15,110 nucleotides of DNA from Candidatus Peribacteria bacterium (GCA_031288635.1 JAITQZ010000002.1:1-15110), one strand, 5' to 3'; shown: positions 1 to 8,041, counted from the stretch's first letter. The notes: generated from the sequence alone by a model not told the origin. Numbers and translations: made by a program.

Positions 1-1001
1 TCTAAATAGAGATAACAGAAGGTATATGCAATATTTTCCTTATACTGACTATCTTCACCACAGCGTGCCACGTTGCTAGGATTGGTAATATTGAGCAGCT
101 GCCAATACTTCCCATCACAAAAATACATACATCCATCGCTATACTCATAAGTTCCAGAAAATTGCATTCCAAACTCCTTCTCACACTTCGTCCCAAGGAG
201 TCCTTCACTTTTGATTTGGACAGGTCCTGCAATATTCACATTGACTCCTGGGATAGCGTCAGGAGTATTGATACTCATTCCGTTTAATGACCTGATGAGA
301 AAGGTATTGGGTTTAGCTGAAATAAATTTTCATCTTTTGCCTATATCTGAAGAATATCGAGGAGAAGAAGATAATCTATAAGAACTATCATCATCACTCC
401 AAATAAATGTTCCCTGTCCACTAGCAATTCCATAACTTCCAGCGACGAAGCTATAGGCTGCCCCTTCTTTGATTTCGTTATTTGACCCGCCAGGGATGAC
501 GGAATAAGCGGCAGAAATAGTATTATTTTGTCCTCCAGCGATACTAGAAAATGGGGCAGAGATTTTATTTGCTAATCCTGCAGCAATTAAGGCTCACTCA
601 GCGTTTTGTTCTATAATATTTTCTCTGCCTGCCCCAATAAATGAGTTTTTACTATTTATGGTATTTTGCTCTCCTGCTGCAATAGTAGAATTATCTCCTG
701 CAGCATTGATGGTATTACTCTTATACCCTCCACCAATTGTTGAATTAGGAGCCAGAGCACGGTTAGTAGCTACCTCACCCGCAATGAGTCCTCCAGTAAT
801 AAATACTTCCCTATTCTGTCCCATCCTAATCCACTGTTCACCTCACTCCATCCCAAGCTGAACCTCTACGAGCGTGGCTTTGTGGTCAGCAGGAGTGGTA
901 GGAATTTGTAGGATGTCATTTGCTGCGAGGACATACACCGTTCCTACGATAAATACCGTAGCGGACAGGATGAGTCGAGTTTTTGCAAAAGGGGTTTTCA
1001 T
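1..1001 (-). CDS. Secreted beta-roll surface protein (YadA-head-like repeats), C-terminus cut by window edge
   Basis: The protein starts at the ATG at 1001 and runs off the left edge after 333 codons. Residues 1-27 form a basic start plus hydrophobic segment, a signal peptide or membrane anchor. Residues about 87-197 hold seven degenerate repeats of 14-17 residues of the type S-x-I-x-G-G-x-x-N-x-I (STIGGG, STIAAG, SFIGAG, ALIAAG, SSIAGG, SVIPGG, SFVAGS). This pattern is known from left-handed beta-roll heads of trimeric adhesins such as YadA/Hep_Hag. After it comes a Cys-rich region with a C-D-G-x-x-W motif. Three in-frame TGA codons (845-843, 596-594, 332-330) must be read as Gly, and two lie in or next to the repeats. 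I infer a surface-exposed, possibly adhesive fibre protein; no membrane-anchor domain is visible because the end is missing. Family assignment is by repeat pattern only. Confidence 0.7.
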
Positions 1002-1039
1002 AGGGCATTTTGTTTTAGGATAAAAGCAAAAGTTTTTTC

Positions 1040-1052
1040 ACTTACAGTAAGT
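1040..1052. promoter_or_regulatory. Palindrome over the -10/start of the surface protein promoter
   Basis: ACTTAC-A-GTAAGT is a perfect 6+1+6 inverted repeat. It overlaps three bases of the -10 box and the expected transcription start of the minus-strand promoter, a position typical of repressor operators. No regulator is identified. Confidence 0.35.
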
Positions 1053-1078
1053 ATACAGATATCGCTATCTAAAGTCAA
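1050..1078 (-). promoter_or_regulatory. Sigma70-like promoter of the surface protein gene
   Basis: On the minus strand -35 TTGACT (1078-1073) and -10 TATACT (1055-1050) are separated by exactly 17 bases. Transcription would start near 1043, giving a leader of about 40 bases before the ATG at 1001. Confidence 0.65.
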
Positions 1079-1116
1079 AGGAAATTGCAGTTTTTTTTCC
1101 AACCAGATTTTTTCCC

Positions 1117-1144
1117 TTGCATTTTCTCTTCTTTTTCCTATACC
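1117..1144 (+). promoter_or_regulatory. Candidate promoter of the zinc-ribbon / ZIP pair
   Basis: TTGCAT (1117-1122) and TATACC (1139-1144) are 16 bases apart, about 37 bases upstream of the ATG at 1181. The -10 is imperfect at its end. Confidence 0.4.
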
Positions 1145-1180
1145 AACACTTGTAAAATGTTTTAATCAGCACTACCATCA

Positions 1181-1459
1181 ATGAAAATGGACTGTTCCCA
1201 CTGCAAAAGCCCCCACACTATCAAGTACGGGCAGGGGAGGCATCACTCCCAAAGATATTTTTGCCACGATTGCACGACCACCTTCACGCCCGTCGGAGTC
1301 AGAGGCACCTATAGTCCCGACTTTATCGCACACATCGCCGACCTCTATTGCCACCAACACCACACTTCCAAAGAAATCATTTCAAAATTTGGCATCTCCT
1401 CCAGGACTCTCGTCAAACGAAAAAAACAGCATCAACAACACTGTTCGACCTGTTCATAG
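1181..1459 (+). CDS. InsA-like zinc-ribbon and helix-turn-helix protein
   Basis: A 92-residue protein. Residues 5-31 form a zinc ribbon, C5-x2-C8 and C28-x2-C31, followed by a T-F-T motif, the arrangement seen at the N-terminus of IS1-type InsA and related transposases. Residues about 48-78 read as a helix-turn-helix (SKEIISKFGISSRTLVKR). The length equals that of InsA (about 91 residues), but no InsB or DDE catalytic gene follows: the next gene, 23 bases downstream on the same strand, is a ZIP metal transporter. It has no TGA codon. It could be a remnant of an insertion sequence or a domesticated DNA-binding protein acting as a regulator of its neighbour; the sequence does not decide. The CDS itself looks intact. 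Confidence 0.65.
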   Translation: MKMDCSHCKSPHTIKYGQGRHHSQRYFCHDCTTTFTPVGVRGTYSPDFIAHIADLYCHQHHTSKEIISKFGISSRTLVKRKKQHQQHCSTCS

Positions 1460-1482
1460 TTTATTTCTATTCCTCCCTCCCA

Positions 1483-2232
1483 ATGACACTCCCCCTGCGA
1501 TATGCAATCCTTGCAGTCTTCTTGACCAGCTTGATTTCCTTGATTGGAATCCTTACGCTCGGTATCAAAACCGAAAACCTCAAAAAAATCCTGATTTATT
1601 TCATCGCCTTTTCTGCGGGGACGCTGATGGGAGATGCTTTTCTCCATTTGCTTCCCGAAACGGTAGAGGAGTATGGATTTGAAGCTCCCATCGGCTTGGC
1701 AGTGCTGGGCGGTATTCTCATCGGACTCATCACAGAAAAAATCATCCACCGAAACCACTGCCATTTGCCCATCACCCAAGAACACAACCATCCTTTCGCA
1801 TGGATGAATTTGATTGGCGATATGGTACACAACCTAATGGATGGAATTATTATTGGAATTGCCTTTATTGGAGGAACGGAAATCTGAATTGCCACTACTA
1901 TTGCCGTCATCTTACACGAAATTCCTCAAGAGATTGGGGACTTTGGGGTGCTCATTCACGGAGGATTTAGCAAAAAGAAAGCGTTAATCCTCAATTTCCT
2001 GACCGCTCTGACCGCGTTCGTTGGACTCGCCTTAGCCTTGGTGCTGCATAATGCGATTGAAGGAGTTTCTGCCTTCCTCACGCCAATCGCAGCAGGACTT
2101 TTCATCTATATTGCTGGGGCAGACCTCATTCCCGAAATGCACAAACAAACGCAGTTGAAACATTCACTTTTGCAGATTTTTCTCTTCCTTTGTGGGATTG
2201 GGGTGATGTTGAGTTTGGTACTGTTGGAGTAG
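1483..2232 (+). CDS. ZIP family divalent metal transporter
   Basis: A 249-residue integral membrane protein of the ZIP (ZupT/GufA-like) family, which moves zinc or related divalent cations into the cytoplasm. The two metal-binding helices are clear: H116-N-L-M-D120-G and H145-E-I-P-Q-E150, the latter continuing into a G-D-F-G-V-L-I-H segment typical of the family. A His-rich loop (HRNHCH and EHNH, residues about 86-104) lies between helices 3 and 4, as usual. The TGA at 1885-1887 interrupts the frame just before the HEIPQE helix and is read as Gly. The start at 1483 was chosen because the first membrane helix begins shortly after it, and earlier in-frame positions overlap the zinc-ribbon gene. 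The two are probably cotranscribed. The gene ends with TAG and is convergent with hicA. Confidence 0.9.
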
Positions 2233-2273
2233 AGAGGTTTGGTAGTGTTGGAAGTTGTGGAGGTTTACAATTT

Positions 2274-2510
2274 TCATTCCTTGAATGCTATCGCCTCTTC
2301 TTTACTAATGCCTGCCTTCGCCAACATCCTTAGGAAGGTTCCATCCGCTGAAAGTTTATCTCCTCCGTGAGGTTTGACCAGTGTTGTTCCTCTTTTAGTC
2401 TCTGAATTGTATCGATATTCGTGAGAACCTTTTCCATTCCTTTCCAGATGAAATCCTTTGTATTTAAGTAATCTAACACTGTCTACATATGCCCAATTTC
2501 GTACTCCCAT
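2274..2510 (-). CDS. hicA: HicA family mRNA-interferase toxin
   Basis: A 78-residue protein matching the HicA/YcfA small RNA-binding toxin fold: an N-terminal helix ending in L-L-K-x-K-G-F, then the catalytic G28-S-H30-x-Y strand, a strand ending in V-K-P-H-G-G, and a C-terminal helix with A-G-I-S-K-E-E. HicA toxins bind and cleave mRNA through the conserved histidine and are neutralised by HicB. The gene starts 7 bases after the hicB stop, so the two are transcribed together, antitoxin first. There is no Shine-Dalgarno before the ATG and no TGA codon inside. All key residues are present, so the toxin looks intact. Confidence 0.85.
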   Translation of the reverse strand: MGVRNWAYVDSVRLLKYKGFHLERNGKGSHEYRYNSETKRGTTLVKPHGGDKLSADGTFLRMLAKAGISKEEAIAFKE

Positions 2511-2517
2511 AGCTGGA

Positions 2518-2802
2518 TTAGGTAAGTTGTAAAGAAATTGGTTTATTGTAGATATATTGCATTATAATATCTTTCTTCCCAAATTCAAAGAAGTTTCTCT
2601 TATTAGTTTGTTTAGCTTCTCTTTCTGCTATTTCTTGGTTTGCTTCCAAAATCATAGCTACTACATCAGGAGCCAATGCCAAAACTTCTTCCACCGTTCT
2701 CCCTTCCACCAGAAGTTCCGGTAAATCAGGACTTTCCCCCAAAAAATAGGGATGGGTGAAGTCATTGTATTCTTTGATTTCAATTCTAATAATATTTTTC
2801 AT
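2518..2802 (-). CDS. hicB: HicB family antitoxin
   Basis: A 94-residue protein whose N-terminal part carries the HicB signature: a strand, then F-L-G-E-S-P-D-L-P-E-L, a G-x-T-x-E-E-V loop and a long helix. The fold is a degenerate RNase H domain that binds HicA and blocks its active histidine. The tail after about residue 60 is Lys/Arg-rich and ends hydrophobic; no helix-turn-helix or ribbon-helix-helix is recognisable, so autoregulation by DNA binding is uncertain. It is the first gene of the hicBA pair and directly precedes hicA. No TGA codons occur. A TATAAT box lies 36 bases upstream of the ATG. Confidence 0.8.
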   Translation of the reverse strand: MKNIIRIEIKEYNDFTHPYFLGESPDLPELLVEGRTVEEVLALAPDVVAMILEANQEIAEREAKQTNKRNFFEFGKKDIIMQYIYNKPISLQLT

Positions 2803-2837
2803 AAGTATCTGGAAAGAGAATAAAATTTTTCTATCCT

Positions 2838-2866
2838 ATTATATTTTGACTTTCTGTTTGTGCTTG
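2838..2866 (-). promoter_or_regulatory. Candidate promoter of hicBA
   Basis: A perfect minus-strand -10 TATAAT (2843-2838) has only a weak -35 (CAAGCA, 2866-2861) at 17 bases. The position fits transcription of hicB. Confidence 0.35.
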
Positions 2867-2963
2867 ATATATAGTGTAAGGGTTTTGTATGAAATTGCAA
2901 GGGATTTTTCAGAAAAGAAAATTGGGCAACAGAGTACAAAAGATATTTTTAGATTTTTATACG

Positions 2964-3012
2964 TAAGCAACTTGCTAGTTGTGAAGCCTTACTGAAAACC
3001 GTGAACACTTAC
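2964..3012 (+). repeat. 49-base dispersed repeat, copy A (solo element end)
   Basis: Matches 14946-14994 in the same orientation at 47 of 49 positions. It starts TAAGCAACTTGCTAG and ends GTGAACACTTAC. The second copy is the right end of a 270-base element with terminal inverted repeats, so this copy looks like an orphan end whose left partner (GTAAGTGTTCAC) is not present nearby. Confidence 0.85.
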
Positions 3013-3040
3013 AGATTTTAGTCTTGACTTTAATAGCCTT

Positions 3041-3069
3041 TTATTCATTCTGTACAAAAAAAATATTAT
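3041..3069 (+). promoter_or_regulatory. Weak candidate promoter of the HExxH gene
   Basis: TTATTC (3041-3046), a 17-base spacer, then TATTAT (3064-3069), 37 bases before the ATG at 3107. A TTGACT at 3024-3029 has no good -10 at normal distance. Confidence 0.25.
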
Positions 3070-3106
3070 TCAGATTTTGTAATTTTTATCTTCTCAAACA
3101 ACCACT

Positions 3107-3973
3107 ATGTATCTTACTTTTGAGGAATCGTCTGATATTGCTTTGTACCATAAATATTTAACAAATGAAGAGTTTCTCCAAAAATATCCTTTTGTTAAAC
3201 ACAAAATCGAGCATTTATTCCCTATGCTTAAAGAACAACTATGTAATTTACAAGGAGACTCTACAATAGTTATTGCAGACTTTATTGGAGCGTTAGAAAA
3301 AAAACATCATACACAAATCATAGATATTTTAGAAAGAGAAAAAATAAACTTCTTGGATGAAGAAAATACTATTACTGACATCTTTATAAACACAATGGAA
3401 TATACTACCTCTACCTTACAAGAATACACAGTATTTTTCTCTCTTTTCCCCTTCTCTACTTTTTGAGACAAAGAAGCAAGAATTTCTCTTTTACAAGAGT
3501 TATGAGGATTTCCTTATCCTTCCTATAAAAATACTTGTATTCACGAAGTTTCCCATAGTATTTTATGAAATATTCTTTCAGAACATAATATTTCCTGCTC
3601 ACCCATTATTTTTGATGTACTAAAGGAATGCTTAGCTCCTATTATTATCAGGAATACTCAGTCAAATGCGGAGAGTTTCTTTACAAATGCTAACCCAGAA
3701 TTTCATTTTCTTTATCTCAGTCATCAAGGGGTAAACATAAGACTAGTTGACCATATAGAAAATTTATATCTTCTAGGAAAAAAACAATGAATAGCGTTTA
3801 TTGATACTATGCAACAATGTATTACATTGCTTTCTGCATTTGAGACAGATTTACTACAGAAAAAGAAACTTTTTAATCAATTATATCATTGAGAATATAT
3901 GCGAGATTCAACATTTATAAATACACTCCAACAGTCTTCTTATCCAAAGGTTTTATCATCTGCTCGTAAATAA
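3107..3973 (+). CDS. Unrecognised protein with HExxH motif, five in-frame TGA codons
   Basis: A 288-residue protein ending in TAA. I do not recognise the family. It is hydrophilic, with no signal peptide or clear membrane segment. Half of its ten or so glycines are encoded by TGA (codons 120, 133, 154, 228 and 262), so a standard-code reading breaks it into pieces. Residues 146-150 read H-E-V-S-H, followed by S-I-L-G, which resembles the HExxH zinc helix of metallopeptidases; an E within the downstream helix (K-E-C-L-A-P, about 175) could be a third ligand. A five-residue motif alone is weak evidence. The N-terminal 110 residues look helical. Upstream is the solo repeat end, and downstream an unassigned stretch precedes nth. 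The start has no Shine-Dalgarno sequence. Dense TGA use argues that the gene is long adapted to this code. Confidence 0.7.
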
Positions 3974-4025
3974 TATTTATATCTATTTCCCCCCATTTAG
4001 AAAGTGATAAAAGGTTGTTTTATAA

Positions 4026-4043
4026 CTATCTTTCTGAAGATAG
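4026..4043. repeat. Small inverted repeat (hairpin)
   Basis: CTATCTT and AAGATAG form a perfect 7-base stem with a TCTG loop. No U-run follows, so it is at best a weak terminator or processing site. Confidence 0.3.
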
Positions 4044-4254
4044 ATATTTACAAAGATGGGGATATGTAAGAAATACGATAGTAGAAACCGGCTTTGCAAA
4101 CCAAGAGCGATAATGAGTTTGTGAAAAAGTTTGAAATGGCGGGATATTGCAATCCAATTGTTTATTCTGAGGAATAACTAGGGATGCTGATATTCTGCTT
4201 GCTTTTATTTTACATCTCATTTTTGGATGTTAAGGTTCCCAGAGTAGGAAATGC

Positions 4255-4282
4255 TTGCAAAGAAAGAATGTTTTACTACTAT
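4255..4282 (+). promoter_or_regulatory. Candidate promoter of nth
   Basis: TTGCAA (4255-4260), 16 bases, TACTAT (4277-4282). The predicted start near 4289 lies 21 bases before the ATG at 4310 and excludes the earlier in-frame starts at 4184 and 4268. Confidence 0.45.
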
Positions 4283-4309
4283 AAGAAATATTTTATCCTT
4301 TCTTCCCCT

Positions 4310-4969
4310 ATGAGGCGAACCCCCAAAACCTACGACCAACTCTTTACCTACATTTCCACCCTTTTCCCCAAACTCGATACCGAGCTGCACTATGAGACAC
4401 CGTTCCAACTTCTTGTGGCGGTAATGCTCTCTGCTCAGTCCACCGATAAACAGGTAAATAAAATCACCGACCAGCTTTTTTTACACGTAAAAACTCCATA
4501 CGACATCCTACAAATAGGACAGGAAAACCTAGAAAAAGCTGTTAACTCCATCAATTACTATAAAATGAAAGCCAAGCATATCTTCCAAACAGCGAAAATG
4601 CTGGTGGAAACTCAAATTGTGGACTCTACTGTCGTAATCCCCTCTACTACTGCAGAACTCACCAAACTTCCTGGAGTCGGCGAAAAAACCGCGAAAGTCA
4701 TTCAATACGTCCTCTACAAACAACCTGTCATTGCCGTCGATACCCACGTCCACCGTGTCGCCAACCGCTTGGGCATCGTCCACACCGCCCACCCTCTCCA
4801 AACCTCCAAAGAAATAGAACATAAAATCCCCAAAAAACGAAAACTCGACGCTCATCACGCTCTCATCCTCTTTGGAAGATATTACTGTAAAGCAATAAAA
4901 CCAAAATGTGCAGACTGCGGCCTGCAAAAGTTATGTGAATTCTATACCCAATCCGCGTGAACATCTTAA
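4310..4969 (+). CDS. nth: Endonuclease III (DNA glycosylase / AP lyase)
   Basis: A 219-residue base-excision-repair enzyme that removes oxidised pyrimidines and cleaves the resulting abasic site. The helix-hairpin-helix L-P-G-V-G-E-K-T-A-K holds the catalytic lysine K126, and D144 in V-D-T-H-V-H-R is the catalytic aspartate; their spacing of 18 equals that of E. coli Nth (K120, D138). The C-terminal 4Fe-4S loop C-x6-C-x2-C-x5-C is intact. The start at 4310 gives the usual length and alignment (P-F-Q-L-L-V-A-V-M-L-S-A-Q-S-T-D) and fits the promoter. A TGA at 4958-4960 would end the protein under the standard code; under code 25 it adds Gly-Thr-Ser before TAA. Upstream ATGs would add a hydrophobic stretch foreign to the family. 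Confidence 0.95.
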
Positions 4970-5086
4970 AGAACTGAGCAAATAAAACTGAGCTAAGCCC
5001 TATACCCTAGCCGGAGGCAATGCAAACAGAAAAAACTCCCCAAAAAAAACAAAGCAAGAAACAAAAAATAAAATCTGAATTTTCTC

Positions 5087-5115
5087 TTGATTTTCCTTCT
5101 TTCTTTGCCTATACT
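5087..5115 (+). promoter_or_regulatory. Promoter of cysS
   Basis: TTGATT (5087-5092), 17 bases, TATACT (5110-5115). The predicted start near 5122 gives a leader of about 25 bases before the ATG at 5147. Confidence 0.6.
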
Positions 5116-5146
5116 CCTAGTACTTTATTTGATGTTCTCCCTCCCA

Positions 5147-6697
5147 ATGCCCGCACCAAGAAGACTCCACGTCTACAATACCCTTTCTCATCAGAAAGAA
5201 CCCTTTATTCCCCTTCTTGAAGAGGGAAAATCTGACGTGGTGGGAATGTACTCTTGCTGACCAACCGTCTATCGGTCTCCAAGCATTGGAAATAATAGGG
5301 CAGCTTTCACGGCCGACCTTATCAGAAATACCCTAAAATACGTCTGTGGCTATCCCGTAAAATCCGTAATGAACCTGACCGACGTGGGACATCTCACTTC
5401 AGACGGAGACACTGGCGAAGATAAACTCGAAAAAGGGGCGAAAAGAGACGGAATTTCCGCTTGGGAAGTCGCAAAAAAATATGAAACAGAATTTTTCGAG
5501 GGGCTAAAAAAACTGCATATTGAACCTTTCGATGTAATGCCTCGTGCTACCGACCATATTACTGAACAAAAAGCGATGGTGCAAACCCTCATCGACAAAG
5601 GATACACGTACATCATTCCTGAAGACGGCATCTATATGGATACTTCCAAAGTCGAAGACTATGGCGAACTGATGGGACCAAACTACCAAAAAAGATTAGA
5701 AAATCTGAATGCTGGAGAAAGGGTAGAAATGGGGGGCAAACATCACGCCACCGACTTTGCACTCCGAAAATTCTCTCCCAAAAACGAAAAAAGGCAGATG
5801 GAACGAGAATTTTTCCCGTATGGTATGGGATTCCCAGGACGACATATCGAATGTTCAGCAATGTCCTCGAAATATCTCGGACAACACTTTGACCTCCATC
5901 ACGGAGGAGCCGACCATATTACCGTCCACCATCCCAATGAAATCGCCCAATCCGAATGTGCTTTTGATATCCACGGACACCCCGAGCACAGACGAGTAAA
6001 GTATCGAGTCCACAACGAATTCCTCCAAGTAGATGGCGGAAAAATGAGTAAGTCGCTCGGCAATGTCTATACCATACAAGACTTGGAGACCAAAGGCTAT
6101 ACTCCCCTAGATTTGAGATATTTCTTTTTTATGGCACAATACGGGAATTTCCAAAACTTCACCCGAGACTCTTTAGCACAAGCAAAAAAAACAAGGGAAA
6201 ACTTGAGAAAAAAAACGTTCCAGTACACCACCGATGAAGTGAAAAAACTGTTTGCATTGATAGAACGTTCTCCTTATCCTTCCTTATCCCATTTCGCCCT
6301 CAATGACGAAGCAAAAGGGGCAGAAAAGCTGATTGACCAAATTGAGGAAGCAATGAAAGACAACTTCAATACTCCAAAACTCCTCTCTATCGTTAATAAC
6401 GCACTCTCCAACCCGACTCCATCAGAACTCTTACTACTCTATCGATTGGAAAAAACGCTCTTAAAAATCTGACTTTTTACCTCCCTAGGAGACTCTTCAG
6501 ACAACGAAGAAACCAGCAGCAGGGAACAGACGTCAGCAAAAGACATCCCAGCTCCCATTATCGCTCTCGCCAACCAACGCCTCCAAGCAAAACAAGAAAA
6601 AAATTATGCACTCGCTGACGAGCTGAGAAAGCAGATTGCTTCCTGATGATATACTATCCAAGACACTCCAACGGGATTTGAACTTAGTCCACAATAA
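5147..6697 (+). CDS. cysS: Cysteinyl-tRNA synthetase
   Basis: A 516-residue class I synthetase that charges tRNA-Cys. Visible in order: C37-G-P-T-V-Y; the HIGH-motif position S46-I-G-N; N-L-T-D-V-G-H; G-R-H-I-E-C236-S-A-M; H261-H-P-N-E265, which with C37 and C236 form the zinc site with the same spacing as in E. coli; K299-M-S-K-S; and the C-terminal N-Y-A-L-A-D-E-L-R helix with D-T-P-T-G-F. Four TGA codons are read as Gly: codon 38 in the CGPTVY motif, 442, and the adjacent 500-501. Under the standard code both the N- and C-terminal parts would be lost. The first histidine of HIGH is replaced by serine, which is unusual. The start was chosen by the family's N-terminus (R-L-H-V-Y-N-T-L). The 3' end overlaps the convergent FtsL-like gene by 14 bases. 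Confidence 0.95.
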
Positions 6698-7040
6698 TCG
6701 TTTCCACTTTTGCATCCAAGAGCCCAATACTCGGTCCATTAATAGTTGATTGGTCGAGCTTGTTCCAGTTGCTCTTTTTGAGGTCTAGAATATCTGTTTT
6801 GACAATCTCATATTTGAACTCCGTGTTAGTTAGTGTATTTTGTGCTTTTCTCAAAAAGTACCCTTCAGTAGAAGACTTATTTACGAAAACGAGAAACATC
6901 AGTACACATACCCCTACCAATAGCAAAATTCCCAGAATTTCTACTGCAGCGATAAATTCCTTTTTAATCCTGTATTTATTCAATCGACTTTGATAGAGTT
7001 GGTGAAACCCCCCTTCCGAATAGAGGACAAGTTTTTTCAT
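6684..7040 (-). CDS. Small single-pass membrane protein, probably FtsL-like
   Basis: A 118-residue protein with a basic cytoplasmic N-terminus, one membrane helix at about residues 31-53, and an extracytoplasmic part of some 65 residues with short heptad-like character. It has no TGA codon. It starts 44 bases after the rsmH stop on the same strand. In the division-and-cell-wall cluster of many bacteria the gene after rsmH (mraW) is ftsL, a bitopic division protein of just this size and topology, so FtsL is the best inference; FtsL is too variable for direct recognition. No other dcw gene is in the window. The final 14 bases overlap the end of cysS on the other strand, with TAA as stop. Confidence 0.55.
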   Translation of the reverse strand: MKKLVLYSEGGFHQLYQSRLNKYRIKKEFIAAVEILGILLLVGVCVLMFLVFVNKSSTEGYFLRKAQNTLTNTEFKYEIVKTDILDLKKSNWNKLDQSTINGPSIGLLDAKVETIIVD

Positions 7041-7084
7041 ATCGGTATCATAGCGTTTGGTTAAAAGTTTTCAAGGAATTTTCG

Positions 7085-8041
7085 CTAGGCTATACGTTCA
7101 AGGATTCTCAACTTTGCACTTCTAGCAGCTTTATTCTGCAAAATTTCCGTATAATGAGGCACAATGACTTTTTTATTTACGAGCTGAAAATTTCCTGTTG
7201 CCTCCCAGCTCTTAAACGCGTATTTCGTAATCCTATCTTCAATACTATGATACGTAATAATAGCACATCTTCCCCCTAAGTTCAACCAGTTTCCAAACTT
7301 CTGTAAAAAGATTTCCAGCTGCTCCAATTCACGGTTCGTCTCAATTCTGAGTGCCTGAAAGACGACCGCGATTTTCTTTTGGTTGAAATGCAATGCCCTC
7401 AAGAGTTCTATGAGTTGTCAGGTACGTTCAATGGTTCCTTTCTTCCTTGTTTCCAAGATGCCTTTCGTGAGGTATTCGGACGTTTTAGGGGAAAAATCGC
7501 CGTAGGTCATCAGCATTTTTTCTAATTGTTCGGCATTGTAGCTATTCACAATGTCTTTCGCGGTTCTTTCGTTCTTCCTAGAAAATCTCATATCCAACGG
7601 TGCATCTGCTTTGATGGAGAACCCTCTCGCTTCATCCTTGAAATGCTCCATATTTACGCCCAAATCCAGCAACATAAAATCAAAAGGTCCATACTCCTTT
7701 CAAATTTGGTCAATATTCGCATAACTTTCCAAGAGGGGAGTAATCAGCTGCTTCCACTGCTTCGTAAATTCCAGCCCCTTTTTCATCACCGCTTCATCCA
7801 AATCAAGGGCAATAACATCAAGAACCCCCTTTCATACCGAGTCCCGCATTCACTGCGGGGGATTTTTCAACAACAGAGGAGATTTTCCACACTTGCACCC
7901 CTCAGAATACGCCCCTCCTCCTCAGGATAAAAGGTACTCCACATGTCCGCCGTGTCCAAACGTTCCATCGAAATACCTATGAAAATTCGTGGGGAGATGC
8001 GAAAAAATTTCAGCAGCGAGAACCGGAACGTGGCGAAGCAT
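7085..8041 (-). CDS. rsmH: 16S rRNA m4C1402 methyltransferase
   Basis: A 318-residue SAM-dependent enzyme that N4-methylates C1402 in the decoding centre of 16S rRNA. The start M-L-R-H-V-P-V-L-A-A-E matches the family, followed by the SAM motif D-G-T-F-G-H-G-G-H, the L-D-L-D loop, F-D-F-M-L-L-D-L-G-V, the S-x-K-x-D-A-P-L-D-M-R-F segment, V-V-F-Q-A-L-R-I-E-T-N-R-E-L and the Y-H-S-I-E-D-R motif. Five TGA codons (residues 40, 64, 70, 114, 208) are read as Gly and split the gene under the standard code. The loop around residues 40-62 contains C-K-C and is less conserved. It heads the minus-strand pair with the FtsL-like gene and is transcribed divergently from tmk. A promoter lies about 50 bases upstream, and no Shine-Dalgarno is seen. 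Confidence 0.93.

Larger units (their letters stand above)
2803..3106. other. Non-coding stretch between hicB and the HExxH gene
   Basis: AT-rich, 304 bases. It holds the hicBA -10 box, one copy of a 49-base dispersed repeat (2964-3012) and a weak promoter for the next gene. One open frame on the plus strand (2756-2995) overlaps hicB and runs through the repeat; I do not consider it a gene. Confidence 0.5.
3974..4309. other. Intergenic stretch with possible decayed coding and nth promoter
   Basis: 336 bases without a convincing gene. A 47-codon open frame (3970-4113) without a start codon begins at the end of the HExxH gene in a different frame and encodes a protein-like string with Y, W and R residues; it could be a frameshifted extension or remnant. 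A 7-base-stem hairpin lies at 4026-4043, and the nth promoter at 4255-4282. Confidence 0.4.

Noticed and set aside
2756..2995. 79-codon plus-strand frame overlapping hicB
   Set aside because: It is antisense to the hicB start, runs through the dispersed repeat and has biased hydrophobic composition typical of AT-rich non-coding DNA.
2518..3012. hicB as cargo of an element bounded by the solo repeat end
   Set aside because: The only left-end candidate, GTAAGTTGTAAAG near 2522, matches the terminal repeat for just its first bases.
4026..4220. 64-codon minus-strand frame between the HExxH gene and nth
   Set aside because: No promoter, no family resemblance and no sensible extension under code 25.
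5258..5260. TGA as selenocysteine or tryptophan
   Set aside because: No SECIS-like need, and the families require Gly (CGPTVY, GPGG, SAFGP); Trp or Sec does not fit.
5020..5296. Open frame with Lys-rich start and GGAGG just before its ATG, overlapping cysS
   Set aside because: The GGAGG lies only two bases from the ATG, too close for use. The frame contains the cysS promoter and overlaps the cysS start by about 150 bases in another frame.
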